From positions 62,001 to 126,000 of the forward strand of contig JAIXWX010000008.1 of assembly GCA_027491075.1 (NCBI GenBank): a stretch of 64,000 nucleotides of DNA. The letters are read 5' to 3'. This document shows positions 32,784-40,119 of this stretch, in pieces (the stretch's first letter is position 1; every line of letters begins with the position of its first letter). A program made the translations under genes and the position numbers. This DNA comes from Flavobacteriales bacterium (lineage in GTDB: Bacteria > Bacteroidota > Bacteroidia > Flavobacteriales_D > Sanyastnellaceae). Below the pieces are notes generated by a model that saw nothing but the letters and a program-made list of their open reading frames with translations, did no database searches and was not told the DNA's origin.

Positions 32784-34943
32784 ATGAAATCCGCTCTTGG
32801 TTTGATTTGTTTTCTATTGATCGCGTCTTTCACTTGGGGCGCTGAACCCCCAAAGGATCGAGGAGACTACACTGCTCGTTTCATGGAAGGTAACAAGCTC
32901 ATGGAGGAAAAACTATGGTTGCAGGCCATTAAAGAGTGGAAAACTATTTTAGAAATAGATCCCAACAATGCAAATGTCAATTACAAGTTGGGGTATTGTT
33001 TGTTGCAAACAGCTAATGCGAAGAAAGAGGCATTGAGTTATTTAGAAGTTGCGACCGCTAAAAAGGTTTCTAAAAACTACGATCCATTTGATTTAGGAGA
33101 GAAAAGAGCGCCCGTTGATGCACTTTACTATTTGGGTATTGCTCAGCATTTGAATTATAAACTGGACGAGTCCATTGAATCTTTTACCAAACTTAAGAAA
33201 ACGCTTAATAAGAAACACAGGCTTCAGGGCTTGGCAGATATTGGGCTTTCTCAAGCTGAAGAAGCAAAGAGACAAATCGCAGATCCAAAGAATTATATCA
33301 TTACCAATTTAGGTCCTGTTGTAAACGGTGCTGAGAATGACTTCAGCCCAGTGCTTTCATTGGATGAATCTTCTTTGTTCTTCACCAGCCGAAGACTTCG
33401 TCCTGACTCTACCAATTCTCGTATCATCAACATTGAAACTGGAGAGTTTAGAGATGATATTTACGTTTCTTTCAAAACTGCTGAGGGCGAATGGGGTCCA
33501 CCCGAAACACTCAATCTAAATTCGGATGATCACGATGCCACAATTAGCGTATCACCAGATGGCCAAACACTTTTTGTCTACCGAGACAGTCTCGGTGATG
33601 GTCGTGTTTTGTATTCGAAACTTATTGGTGAAATATGGAGTGATCCAGCCAAATTAGGTTCAGACATCAATACTGCTTCATGGGAGACACACGTCACGAT
33701 CACTGCAGATGAGAATACGCTTTACTTCGTAAGTGATCGTCCTGGAGGATTGGGTGGTCGAGATATTTATAGGTGTGTAAAAATGCCAGATGGTACTTGG
33801 AGCCGTGCACTGAACGCTGGTCCAACAATTAATACCGCCTTGGATGAAGATTCTCCATTCTTAACTCCTGACGGAAAAGGAATGTATTTCGCCTCTCAAG
33901 GTCACAATAGCATGGGAGGATTTGATTTGTTTTATGTTAAGCAAGGAGCAGATGGAGAGTGGGGCAAACCTGAAAATATGGGGTATCCGTTGAATACCGT
34001 AGAAGATGATGTGTTTTTCCAGCCTATGGCGGACGGAAAACGCGCTTATTATTCTTCTGAACGCGATGGAGGATATGGAAAGAAAGATATTTATATGATC
34101 GATCTTCCAGACAATAGCGGTGCAAGCCAGTTGGCTGTTCTGAAAGGTTATATCATAGGGGAAGAAGGTCAAGAGCTTCCCTCTGATTTGAAGATTGTAG
34201 TGACCAACACCAAAACAGGTGAAGTCATGGAGTACAAGCCTAGACAGCGCGATGGAGGCTACTTGGCAATCTTGAATCCATGTACAAGTTACCATATCGA
34301 TTATTTAAAGGGAAAAGAGAAAATCAAGCAAGACGACATCAATGTACCTTGTGAAACAAACTTCCAAGAATTAGAAAGAGAAGTTTACTTGATTCCAGTG
34401 AAATTGGATGAGGCAAAGAAAGAGGAACCAAAAGTGGAACCAAAAGTGGAGAAGAAACCTGAACCAGCTCCAAAGGTTGAACAACCTAAGAAAGAAGAGA
34501 CAAAAGTTGATTTAGGCTATGATCCAAAGAACCCTATTAAGACGCAGTTTATCGAGTCGTTAGGTTATGCGGAGTTCTCTAGATATTTTGTGTATGACAG
34601 CAAAGACTTTGGCGCTAAAGAAGTGAAGTTCCAACAGTTTGTGAAAGACATCCAGAAGATACTTTATGATAAGGGTAAAGTAACCATCAGTGTTGAGGCG
34701 AGTGCATCGCGTGTTCCTTCATCTAAGTTCAAAAACAACGATGAGTTGGCTGCATTCCGTGCGCAATCTGCAGAAGATATGATTGCAGGAGAGCTCGAGA
34801 AGTTAGGTTATAGAAGAGGAGAGCATTTCATGTTTACTGTGTCCCGTAAACTTGTTCAAGGTAAGGCCTACGAGAAGGATGCAACTACCAATAAGAGCGT
34901 TTACGAACAATTCCAATACATCAAGATTAAAGTAGAAGGATAG
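32784..34943 (+). CDS. TPR/PD40 beta-propeller/OmpA-like envelope protein (PorE-like architecture)
   Basis: A 719-residue exported protein. Its signal peptide (MKSALGLICFLLIASFTWGA) lacks a lipobox. TPR-like helices occupy about 25-160 (WKTILEIDPNNANVNYKLGYCLLQ). A PD40/WD40-like propeller spans about 170-455 with repeats such as YFVSDRPGGLGGRDIYR. A carboxypeptidase-regulatory-like domain lies at about 460-545, then a Lys/Glu/Pro-rich linker and a C-terminal OmpA-like domain from about 585. This domain order matches PorE, a T9SS-associated protein of Porphyromonas that binds peptidoglycan, but many paralogues share it. The OmpA part lacks the canonical NxxLSxxRA motif (it has LAAFRAQSAEDM). 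It is followed by a strong terminator. Confidence 0.8.
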   Translation: MKSALGLICFLLIASFTWGAEPPKDRGDYTARFMEGNKLMEEKLWLQAIKEWKTILEIDPNNANVNYKLGYCLLQTANAKKEALSYLEVATAKKVSKNYDPFDLGEKRAPVDALYYLGIAQHLNYKLDESIESFTKLKKTLNKKHRLQGLADIGLSQAEEAKRQIADPKNYIITNLGPVVNGAENDFSPVLSLDESSLFFTSRRLRPDSTNSRIINIETGEFRDDIYVSFKTAEGEWGPPETLNLNSDDHDATISVSPDGQTLFVYRDSLGDGRVLYSKLIGEIWSDPAKLGSDINTASWETHVTITADENTLYFVSDRPGGLGGRDIYRCVKMPDGTWSRALNAGPTINTALDEDSPFLTPDGKGMYFASQGHNSMGGFDLFYVKQGADGEWGKPENMGYPLNTVEDDVFFQPMADGKRAYYSSERDGGYGKKDIYMIDLPDNSGASQLAVLKGYIIGEEGQELPSDLKIVVTNTKTGEVMEYKPRQRDGGYLAILNPCTSYHIDYLKGKEKIKQDDINVPCETNFQELEREVYLIPVKLDEAKKEEPKVEPKVEKKPEPAPKVEQPKKEETKVDLGYDPKNPIKTQFIESLGYAEFSRYFVYDSKDFGAKEVKFQQFVKDIQKILYDKGKVTISVEASASRVPSSKFKNNDELAAFRAQSAEDMIAGELEKLGYRRGEHFMFTVSRKLVQGKAYEKDATTNKSVYEQFQYIKIKVEG

Positions 34944-34962
34944 TATAAGAGTTTATAAAATC

Positions 34963-34999
34963 GAAACCCTCGGAGACTCCCCTCCGAGGGTTTCTTTTT
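34963..34999 (+). terminator. Strong intrinsic terminator after the PorE-like gene
   Basis: A perfect 12-bp stem GAAACCCTCGGA / TCCGAGGGTTTC with an 8-base loop, followed by TTTTT. Confidence 0.92.
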
Positions 35000-35009
35000 G
35001 CTACCCTTC

Positions 35010-35026
35010 GCCGAACGGTGTTCGGC
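35010..35026. repeat. Short perfect inverted repeat
   Basis: GCCGAAC-GGT-GTTCGGC, a 7-bp stem, 11 bases after the PorE-like terminator and upstream of the exonuclease gene. Neither T-rich nor obviously an operator. Confidence 0.4.
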
Positions 35027-35107
35027 TTGCTACTCTGTGAATGAGAAACGCATAAGTATAAAGGATATTTTATTGGGCTTTCGAGTTAGGTGATTTACCT
35101 TGCGCGA

Positions 35108-35115
35108 TATATTTG
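35108..35115 (+). promoter_or_regulatory. Possible -7 element immediately upstream of the exonuclease gene
   Basis: TATATTTG fits TAnnTTTG exactly, but ends only 3 bases before the ATG at 35119, which would give a leaderless or nearly leaderless transcript. It could be chance. Confidence 0.3.
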
Positions 35116-35118
35116 AAT

Positions 35119-35940
35119 ATGAAACTTCACCTTCAAAAACCGCTTGCATTTTTTGACTTAGAAACCACTGGCACCGATGTGGCCAAGGATCGAATTGTGG
35201 AAATTGCAATCGTGAAAATAATGCCTGATGGGCAAATCAACACCCTGCCATCAGAATCAGGAAGCGCTCATCGCTTTCTTATCAATCCTGGAGTACCCAT
35301 TCCTGTGGAGGCTTCGATGGTTCACGGTATCTATGACGCGGATGTGAAGGATGCGCCTACCTTTGAGCAAGCTGCTCCAAAGCTTTTCAAGTTTTTATTC
35401 GATTGTGATCTGGGTGGTTATAATTCAAATAAATTCGATATCCCTCTTCTAGCAGAAGAGTTCCTTCGCGTAGGGATTGACTTTTCCATAGAAGGAAGAA
35501 ATCTTATCGATGTGCAAGTAATTTATCACTTGATGGAACCCCGGAATCTCAAGGCGGCATACAAGTTTTATTGCAATAAGAGTTTAGAGGATGCACACGA
35601 GGCTCTTCCGGATGCTAGAGCTACTTATGAGGTGTTTGAGGCTATGCTAGAAAAATATAAGGATGTTGAAGTGGAGGATGGAAAAGGCAGTATGATAAAG
35701 CCGGTTCAAAATGATATGCAGGTTATTCATGCATTAAGCGAAAGAAGAAAGAAGGCTGATTTGGCTGGCCATCTTATTTACAATGAGAAAGGAGAGGTAG
35801 TCTACAATTTTGGAAAGTACAAAGGCATGTCTGTTAAGGATATTCTCATTAAGGATCCTGGTTATTATAGCTGGATGCAGAATGCTGAGTTTCCTCTCTA
35901 TACCAAAAAAGTACTAATGAAAATCAGAGAAAACGGATAG
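35119..35940 (+). CDS. DnaQ-like 3'-5' exonuclease with ExoX-like C-terminal domain
   Basis: A 273-residue DEDD-family exonuclease. Exo I motif FFDLETTGTD (D13, E15), Exo II YNSNKFDIPLLAEEF and Exo III HEALPDARATYEVFE (DEDDh-type His) cover about 1-185. The last 60 residues have VYNFGKYKGMSVKDIL and DPGYYSWMQNAEFP, the domain found at the end of ExoX-like proteins. It may act as a proofreading or repair nuclease; substrate is not visible. The start is the ATG at 35119; a TTG two codons earlier lies inside a promoter-like element. The glycosyltransferase gene follows 13 bases downstream. Confidence 0.9.
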   Translation: MKLHLQKPLAFFDLETTGTDVAKDRIVEIAIVKIMPDGQINTLPSESGSAHRFLINPGVPIPVEASMVHGIYDADVKDAPTFEQAAPKLFKFLFDCDLGGYNSNKFDIPLLAEEFLRVGIDFSIEGRNLIDVQVIYHLMEPRNLKAAYKFYCNKSLEDAHEALPDARATYEVFEAMLEKYKDVEVEDGKGSMIKPVQNDMQVIHALSERRKKADLAGHLIYNEKGEVVYNFGKYKGMSVKDILIKDPGYYSWMQNAEFPLYTKKVLMKIRENG

Positions 35941-35953
35941 TCCATATCACTAG

Positions 35954-37072
35954 ATGATTGAACCTTCCAAGCATATAACGGTGTTGGTGTCCAATGATCT
36001 CGAATTCGATCAGCGTGTTGCCAAGGTTTGCACTACATTATTGGAACAAGGCTATAGCATCTCGTTGGTGGGGGTGTTGAAGAAACAGAGCAGAGCTTTT
36101 TCAAGAGATTATCAAATAGTACGTCTACGGGTCTTTTTCAGCGCGGGCGCTTTATTTTATGTCTTTCTTCAAATTCGTCTTTTCTTTTTCTTGTTGTTCA
36201 AAAGAACAGATGCCATTTTGGCTAATGACTTAGATACCTTGTTACCAGCATTTCTTATCTCTAAGCTCCGCGGAAAAATATTGGTTTATGATAGTCACGA
36301 GTACTTTACAGAGGCAGAAGGTTTAACTGGTCGCCGTCTTGTTAAGGCCATTTGGACTAGAGTTGAGCAGTATATTTTTCCGAAGCTTCAATGGGTATAT
36401 ACAGTGAATGAAAGCATTGCTGAAATATACAGGAAGAGATATAAAGTTGATGTTGGGGTGGTACGAAATGTTCCATTTTTGAAGGATTGCCCTCCGACTA
36501 TCGAGAGACCGAAGGATCGTTCGGTTAAGCAAATTATTCTTCAAGGTGCTTACCTCGACCCAGATAGAGGGGGTAAAGAGGCTGTGGATGCCATGAGTAT
36601 GGTGCAACATGCTCGTTTGCTCATTGTCGGCAGTGGACGGGAAATGCCTGAAATTCGAAAGCGTGCTGGCTTGCTTCATGATCGTGTAGAGATATTGGGA
36701 AAACTACCATTTTCAGAATTAAGAAAGCACACCGCAAACAGCGATATAGGCTTGTCATTGGATAAGCCCTTGCATGACAATTATAGACTGTCTCTTCCAA
36801 ATAAACTCTTTGACTATATTCACTGTGGTGTACCAGTGATTGGTAGCGATCTGCCAGAGCTCAAGCGGATTATTGAGCAATATAAGATTGGATGGCTCGT
36901 CAAGGAAATCACTCCAAGTGCGATAGCCGACGCTATCAATCATGCACTGTCCGATGAGCAATATGACGAATTTGTTGAGAACTGTTTAAAGGCCCGCGAG
37001 GAGTTGTGTTGGGAAAAGGAAGGTCAGTTTATTATTGAGCTATTCAGAAGAGCTTTTTCAAAATATACTTGA
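35954..37072 (+). CDS. Family 4-type glycosyltransferase
   Basis: A 372-residue GT-B glycosyltransferase. The N-terminal half has ITVLVSNDLEFDQRVAKVC (a common opening of Bacteroidetes GT4 proteins) and LVYDSHEYFTEAEG. The C-terminal half has IILQGAYLDPDRGGKEAV, LLIVGSGREM and LPNKLFDYIHCGVPVIGSDLPELK with the donor-site Glu. It is likely cytoplasmic or membrane-peripheral and part of glycan synthesis. Its last 29 bases overlap the end of the convergent GT2 gene. Sugar specificity is unknown. Confidence 0.86.
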   Translation: MIEPSKHITVLVSNDLEFDQRVAKVCTTLLEQGYSISLVGVLKKQSRAFSRDYQIVRLRVFFSAGALFYVFLQIRLFFFLLFKRTDAILANDLDTLLPAFLISKLRGKILVYDSHEYFTEAEGLTGRRLVKAIWTRVEQYIFPKLQWVYTVNESIAEIYRKRYKVDVGVVRNVPFLKDCPPTIERPKDRSVKQIILQGAYLDPDRGGKEAVDAMSMVQHARLLIVGSGREMPEIRKRAGLLHDRVEILGKLPFSELRKHTANSDIGLSLDKPLHDNYRLSLPNKLFDYIHCGVPVIGSDLPELKRIIEQYKIGWLVKEITPSAIADAINHALSDEQYDEFVENCLKAREELCWEKEGQFIIELFRRAFSKYT

Positions 37073-37775
37073 ACGGAATGCTCAGCGCGTTGATGATTAG
37101 CCAGTGTAACGGTAAGATTTCGCTTTTCATTTTCCATTCTTCTATATACAATTTTGATTGAAATTGTTTAGAAATTCCTGTTGCACTGCATGTTGCGATC
37201 ATGGTATTGGTTAGTCCTACCTTGGAGTTTTTTATTTTGAAAGATAAATGTGTTGCATAGTCTGCCAATACTTTCAATTCTGGCTTGAAAGGGGGATTTG
37301 GTAATGCACTCTTTTTGTAGAGAGCACCTTGTTGATGAATGGTATTTTTGAGAAAGATTTTTAATCCGAACGAAGGCTCAAATGTTGTTGGCACAAGAGG
37401 ATGATTGGAATGTACATTTTGAATTCTACCAGCAAGAAGTTCTATATCTGCCTGTAGCAACGGCATGATTCGTTCGAATACATTGGGATCTGCTAAATAG
37501 TCATCAGCCCCTAAAACATAAATCCACGAACCGCTGGAGTATTGAATTCCTTTGTTGATAGCGTCATATACTCCCTTGTCTTTCTCACTGATTAGTTTTG
37601 CAATTTTACCTTCAAATTTTTTTATTACAGAAAGAGAATGATCAGAAGACATTCCGTCAATGACAAGAATTTCAATATTGGGAAGTGTTTGATCTAAAAC
37701 AGAAGTAATTGCTTTCTCAATGGTGAGCTCAGCATTATAACACGGAATGATAACGGAGATAATCGGGCTCGACAT
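37044..37775 (-). CDS. Family 2 glycosyltransferase
   Basis: A 243-residue GT-A glycosyltransferase. PIISVIIPCYNAELTIEKAI at the N-terminus and an EILVIDGMSSDHSLSVIKK segment form the nucleotide site, and VLGADDYLADPNVFE has the DxD-like metal motif. It resembles WcaA/WfgS-type enzymes that extend surface glycans. Its ATG shares a base with the ftsE stop (TAATG), so the two are translationally coupled despite unrelated roles. The 3' end overlaps the convergent GT4 gene by 29 bases. Confidence 0.88.
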   Translation of the reverse strand: MSSPIISVIIPCYNAELTIEKAITSVLDQTLPNIEILVIDGMSSDHSLSVIKKFEGKIAKLISEKDKGVYDAINKGIQYSSGSWIYVLGADDYLADPNVFERIMPLLQADIELLAGRIQNVHSNHPLVPTTFEPSFGLKIFLKNTIHQQGALYKKSALPNPPFKPELKVLADYATHLSFKIKNSKVGLTNTMIATCSATGISKQFQSKLYIEEWKMKSEILPLHWLIINALSIPFKYILKKLF

Positions 37776-38458
37776 TAGGTGGTCACTTTTTCGACAAGAG
37801 ATCCATTTTCACAAACAATGATTCTGCTATTAAATTTTTGCATGGTTTCATAATCATGCGAGGCCATTACTATTGCTGTTCCTGATTGTGCGATGGCCAA
37901 CAGTAGGTTGAGAATTTCATGGCTCGTTTGAGGGTCAAGATTTCCAGTTGGTTCGTCGGCAAGAATCAAAGAGGGGGTATTGAGAAGTGCACGTGCAATG
38001 GCAACACGTTGTTGCTCGCCTCCAGAAAGTTGATGTGGCATTTTTGTGCCTTTGCCTTCCAACTGTACTAATTCCAGAACACTTTGCATTCTGCTCTGAA
38101 TAGCTTTTTTATCATTCCAGCCCGTGGCACGCAAAACAAACTCGAGATTATCATTTACAGAGCGGTCAGTGAGCAATTCGAAATCTTGAAACACAATTCC
38201 CAGCTTTCTTCTTAAGAAAGGAACTTTAGAAGCATTTAAATGATGCAGTTCGAAACCGCAACAATACCCCTTTCCAGAAGTGAAAGGAAGTTCTCCATAT
38301 AAGAGTTTTAGAAGTGAACTTTTACCGCTACCAGTTCTACCGATAAGGTAAACGAATTCGCCGCCGTTTACTTCTAGATTGACATGATCTAGAATCACAT
38401 TGTCACGTTGCATGATGCGAACGTCTTCTAGTTTGATAACTGTTTCTGAGAAGGACAT
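37775..38458 (-). CDS. ftsE: Cell-division ABC transporter ATPase FtsE
   Basis: A 227-residue ABC ATPase that partners FtsX at the division septum to activate peptidoglycan hydrolases. It has Walker [19 protein letters not shown], a Q-loop [15 protein letters not shown] typical of FtsE, signature [16 protein letters not shown] and Walker [14 protein letters not shown]. FtsX is not adjacent; in Bacteroidetes the two are often unlinked. LolD/MacB-type ATPases are close relatives, so assignment is by the Q-loop segment and length. It is co-transcribed with the GT2 gene and preceded 12 bases upstream by the barrel gene's stop. Confidence 0.85.
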   Translation of the reverse strand: MSFSETVIKLEDVRIMQRDNVILDHVNLEVNGGEFVYLIGRTGSGKSSLLKLLYGELPFTSGKGYCCGFELHHLNASKVPFLRRKLGIVFQDFELLTDRSVNDNLEFVLRATGWNDKKAIQSRMQSVLELVQLEGKGTKMPHQLSGGEQQRVAIARALLNTPSLILADEPTGNLDPQTSHEILNLLLAIAQSGTAIVMASHDYETMQKFNSRIIVCENGSLVEKVTT

Positions 38459-38470
38459 GCGGTGCGAAGT

Positions 38471-39127
38471 TTAGTTAAAATAAATTCTTAATGATATATA
38501 ATCGCGAAAAACACTATTAATGCTTTCACTGTATTCATTCCCGATTTCAGGACTGTGCAAATTGGATGTGCCTCGGCTATACAGGAGCTCAAAACGCATC
38601 GCGTTCTTTTTACCAAGTGTGGTTCTTTTCGAAAGTCCTGCTTCGAAGTTGGGAGTAAAAGAAGTGGTGGGAGGTTGTACGCTTTTCAGGCTGTTGTTAG
38701 CAAAGATCGCTCTTGCGCCAATAAGAATATCTGGAACAAATTTCTTATTGAATTTGTACATCACATGAAAAGGTACTTCAATGCTGACTGGGTATATATA
38801 GCCTTCTTCTTTCAGGGTTTTTTGAACATCGTATTTGATATGCGAATTAATGATAGATGCTTCGATAGCCGGTCGAAAAATCCAGTTTTCTTTTTCTATA
38901 TTATAAAAAACACCAGCATGAATTCCCCAAACACTTACCGGAGATGCGCTAAGCACTCTAGAGGTATTGGGAATAAACACTGCACGGCTATCCAATCGTA
39001 AAACACCTTGTGTAGCGCCCAACAAAAAGCCGAGGTTCTGAAATTTCGGTTGATTCGTAGTATCCTTTTGGGCCTTACTCGCTGTTACAACTAAAATGAG
39101 GGTAACTAGGATGAGTGCTTTCTTCAT
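38471..39127 (-). CDS. PorT-family-like outer-membrane beta-barrel protein
   Basis: A 218-residue exported protein with a signal peptide (MKKALILVTLILVVTASKAQ) and an eight-strand-type barrel pattern (OMP_b-brl_2 class). Family-like segments are NLGFLLGATQGVLRLDS, SVWGIHAGVFYNIEKEN, an IEVPFHVMYKFNKKFVPDILIG strand pair and a final Asn-terminated strand (YISLRIYFN). The PorT T9SS component belongs to this class, but many paralogues exist and the usual PorT neighbour (ubiE) is absent, so I do not name it. It lies 12 bases upstream of ftsE on the same strand. Confidence 0.72.
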   Translation of the reverse strand: MKKALILVTLILVVTASKAQKDTTNQPKFQNLGFLLGATQGVLRLDSRAVFIPNTSRVLSASPVSVWGIHAGVFYNIEKENWIFRPAIEASIINSHIKYDVQKTLKEEGYIYPVSIEVPFHVMYKFNKKFVPDILIGARAIFANNSLKSVQPPTTSFTPNFEAGLSKRTTLGKKNAMRFELLYSRGTSNLHSPEIGNEYSESINSVFRDYISLRIYFN

Positions 39128-39152
39128 GCATTTGGGTTAGTGGGGTAAAAAT

Positions 39153-39190
39153 AAAAAGTCCCGACACAGTATTTGCATCGGGACTTTTTA
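39153..39190 (-). terminator. Terminator after the SPFH lipoprotein gene
   Basis: AAAAAGTCCCGA / TCGGGACTTTTT inverted repeat with a 13-base loop. It is symmetrical, so it works in both directions; its main use is the minus-strand gene ending at 39203. Confidence 0.8.
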
Positions 39191-39202
39191 TTTATTCAAT
39201 AC

Positions 39203-39976
39203 TTACTCGTTGATTAGAAAAGGAGCTTTTCCATCGGTAATGATCAGTTTGGACCCGGGCTGGGTGCTTATTTTTTCGAATGTTTCTAGGCTTTTGAACT
39301 TGATAATTTGTTCATTGAGGCCTTCAGAAACAATTCTATTGGCGTCTCTTACCCCTTCAGCTTCTACACGTTTGCGCTCAGCTTCTTGTTTTTCTCTTAA
39401 AAGAACGAATTCCATCCGCTGCGCTGCTTGTTCGGCTTCCATCTTTTCTTCAATGGCTCTATACAAATTCGGTGGAAGCTTGATGCTTTTCATAAGCACA
39501 TTTTCTACGATGATACCGCGAGCGAGCAGTGTTTCATTCATTTGGTTTTTAATGGCTGTTTCGATGGCCAAACGATTTCCAGTGTGCATGTCTTTGGCCA
39601 TAAATTTAGATGTAATGTCTGCGGAAGATGCACGGAACACAGGAAGGACAATGGTTCTTTCATAGTCTCGTCCGATTTCTTCAATGACTTTTGTAGCCAT
39701 CGTGCCATCTACATGATAGAGGATCGAAATTTCAGCTAGAACATTCACCCCTTCTTTAGAAGGTAAATCCAGGTTGACCTCGAGATTGATGGTTCGAGTA
39801 GGAACGGGAATGATGGTCGTCACAAACGGATTGAACAAACGAGGGCCTTCTTGAAGAACTCTTGGGTTGATTTTCCCTAAGGTTCTTTTTACACCGACTT
39901 CTCCCTGTCGGATCACTTTACATGAGGAGGTGCTGAGCGCTAAGATCGCCAGACTGAGGATGAGTATTTTTTTCAT
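39203..39976 (-). CDS. Prohibitin/SPFH-family lipoprotein
   Basis: A 257-residue protein with a lipoprotein signal (MKKILILSLAILALSTSSC, Cys19) and a prohibitin-like SPFH domain at about 20-200: VIRQGEVGVKRTLGKI, EGPRLFNPFVTTIIPVPTRT, VENVLMKSIKLPPNLYRAIE. The following region is a charged coiled coil (AEQAAQRMEFVLLREKQEAE). Prohibitin-like proteins form membrane rings and influence proteases. Lipid anchoring instead of a transmembrane helix places it in the periplasm or outer membrane, which is common in Bacteroidetes. It is monocistronic, with a terminator downstream. Confidence 0.85.
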   Translation of the reverse strand: MKKILILSLAILALSTSSCKVIRQGEVGVKRTLGKINPRVLQEGPRLFNPFVTTIIPVPTRTINLEVNLDLPSKEGVNVLAEISILYHVDGTMATKVIEEIGRDYERTIVLPVFRASSADITSKFMAKDMHTGNRLAIETAIKNQMNETLLARGIIVENVLMKSIKLPPNLYRAIEEKMEAEQAAQRMEFVLLREKQEAERKRVEAEGVRDANRIVSEGLNEQIIKFKSLETFEKISTQPGSKLIITDGKAPFLINE

Positions 39977-40064
39977 ATTTCGAAAAGTTTAATTTTAACA
40001 ATTAGACAGTCGAATATCAGTAAGAAGTTCTTCATGATTATCAGCTTTAACAGCGTTTAACGAA

Positions 40065-40098
40065 AAAGCCGCGCTAAACTGGGATTTAACGCGGCTTT
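40065..40098 (-). terminator. Terminator after the M16 peptidase pair
   Basis: AAAGCCGCG / CGCGGCTTT inverted repeat with an A/T-rich loop. On the minus strand it is followed by TTTTTCG, as expected for the M16 operon. Confidence 0.78.
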
Positions 40099-40119
40099 AG
40101 TATAAAAATTCCTAAAAAA

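Noticed and set aside
38471-39127. Naming the barrel gene porT
   Set aside because: The fold class fits, but porT's usual neighbour is missing and many paralogues share the fold.
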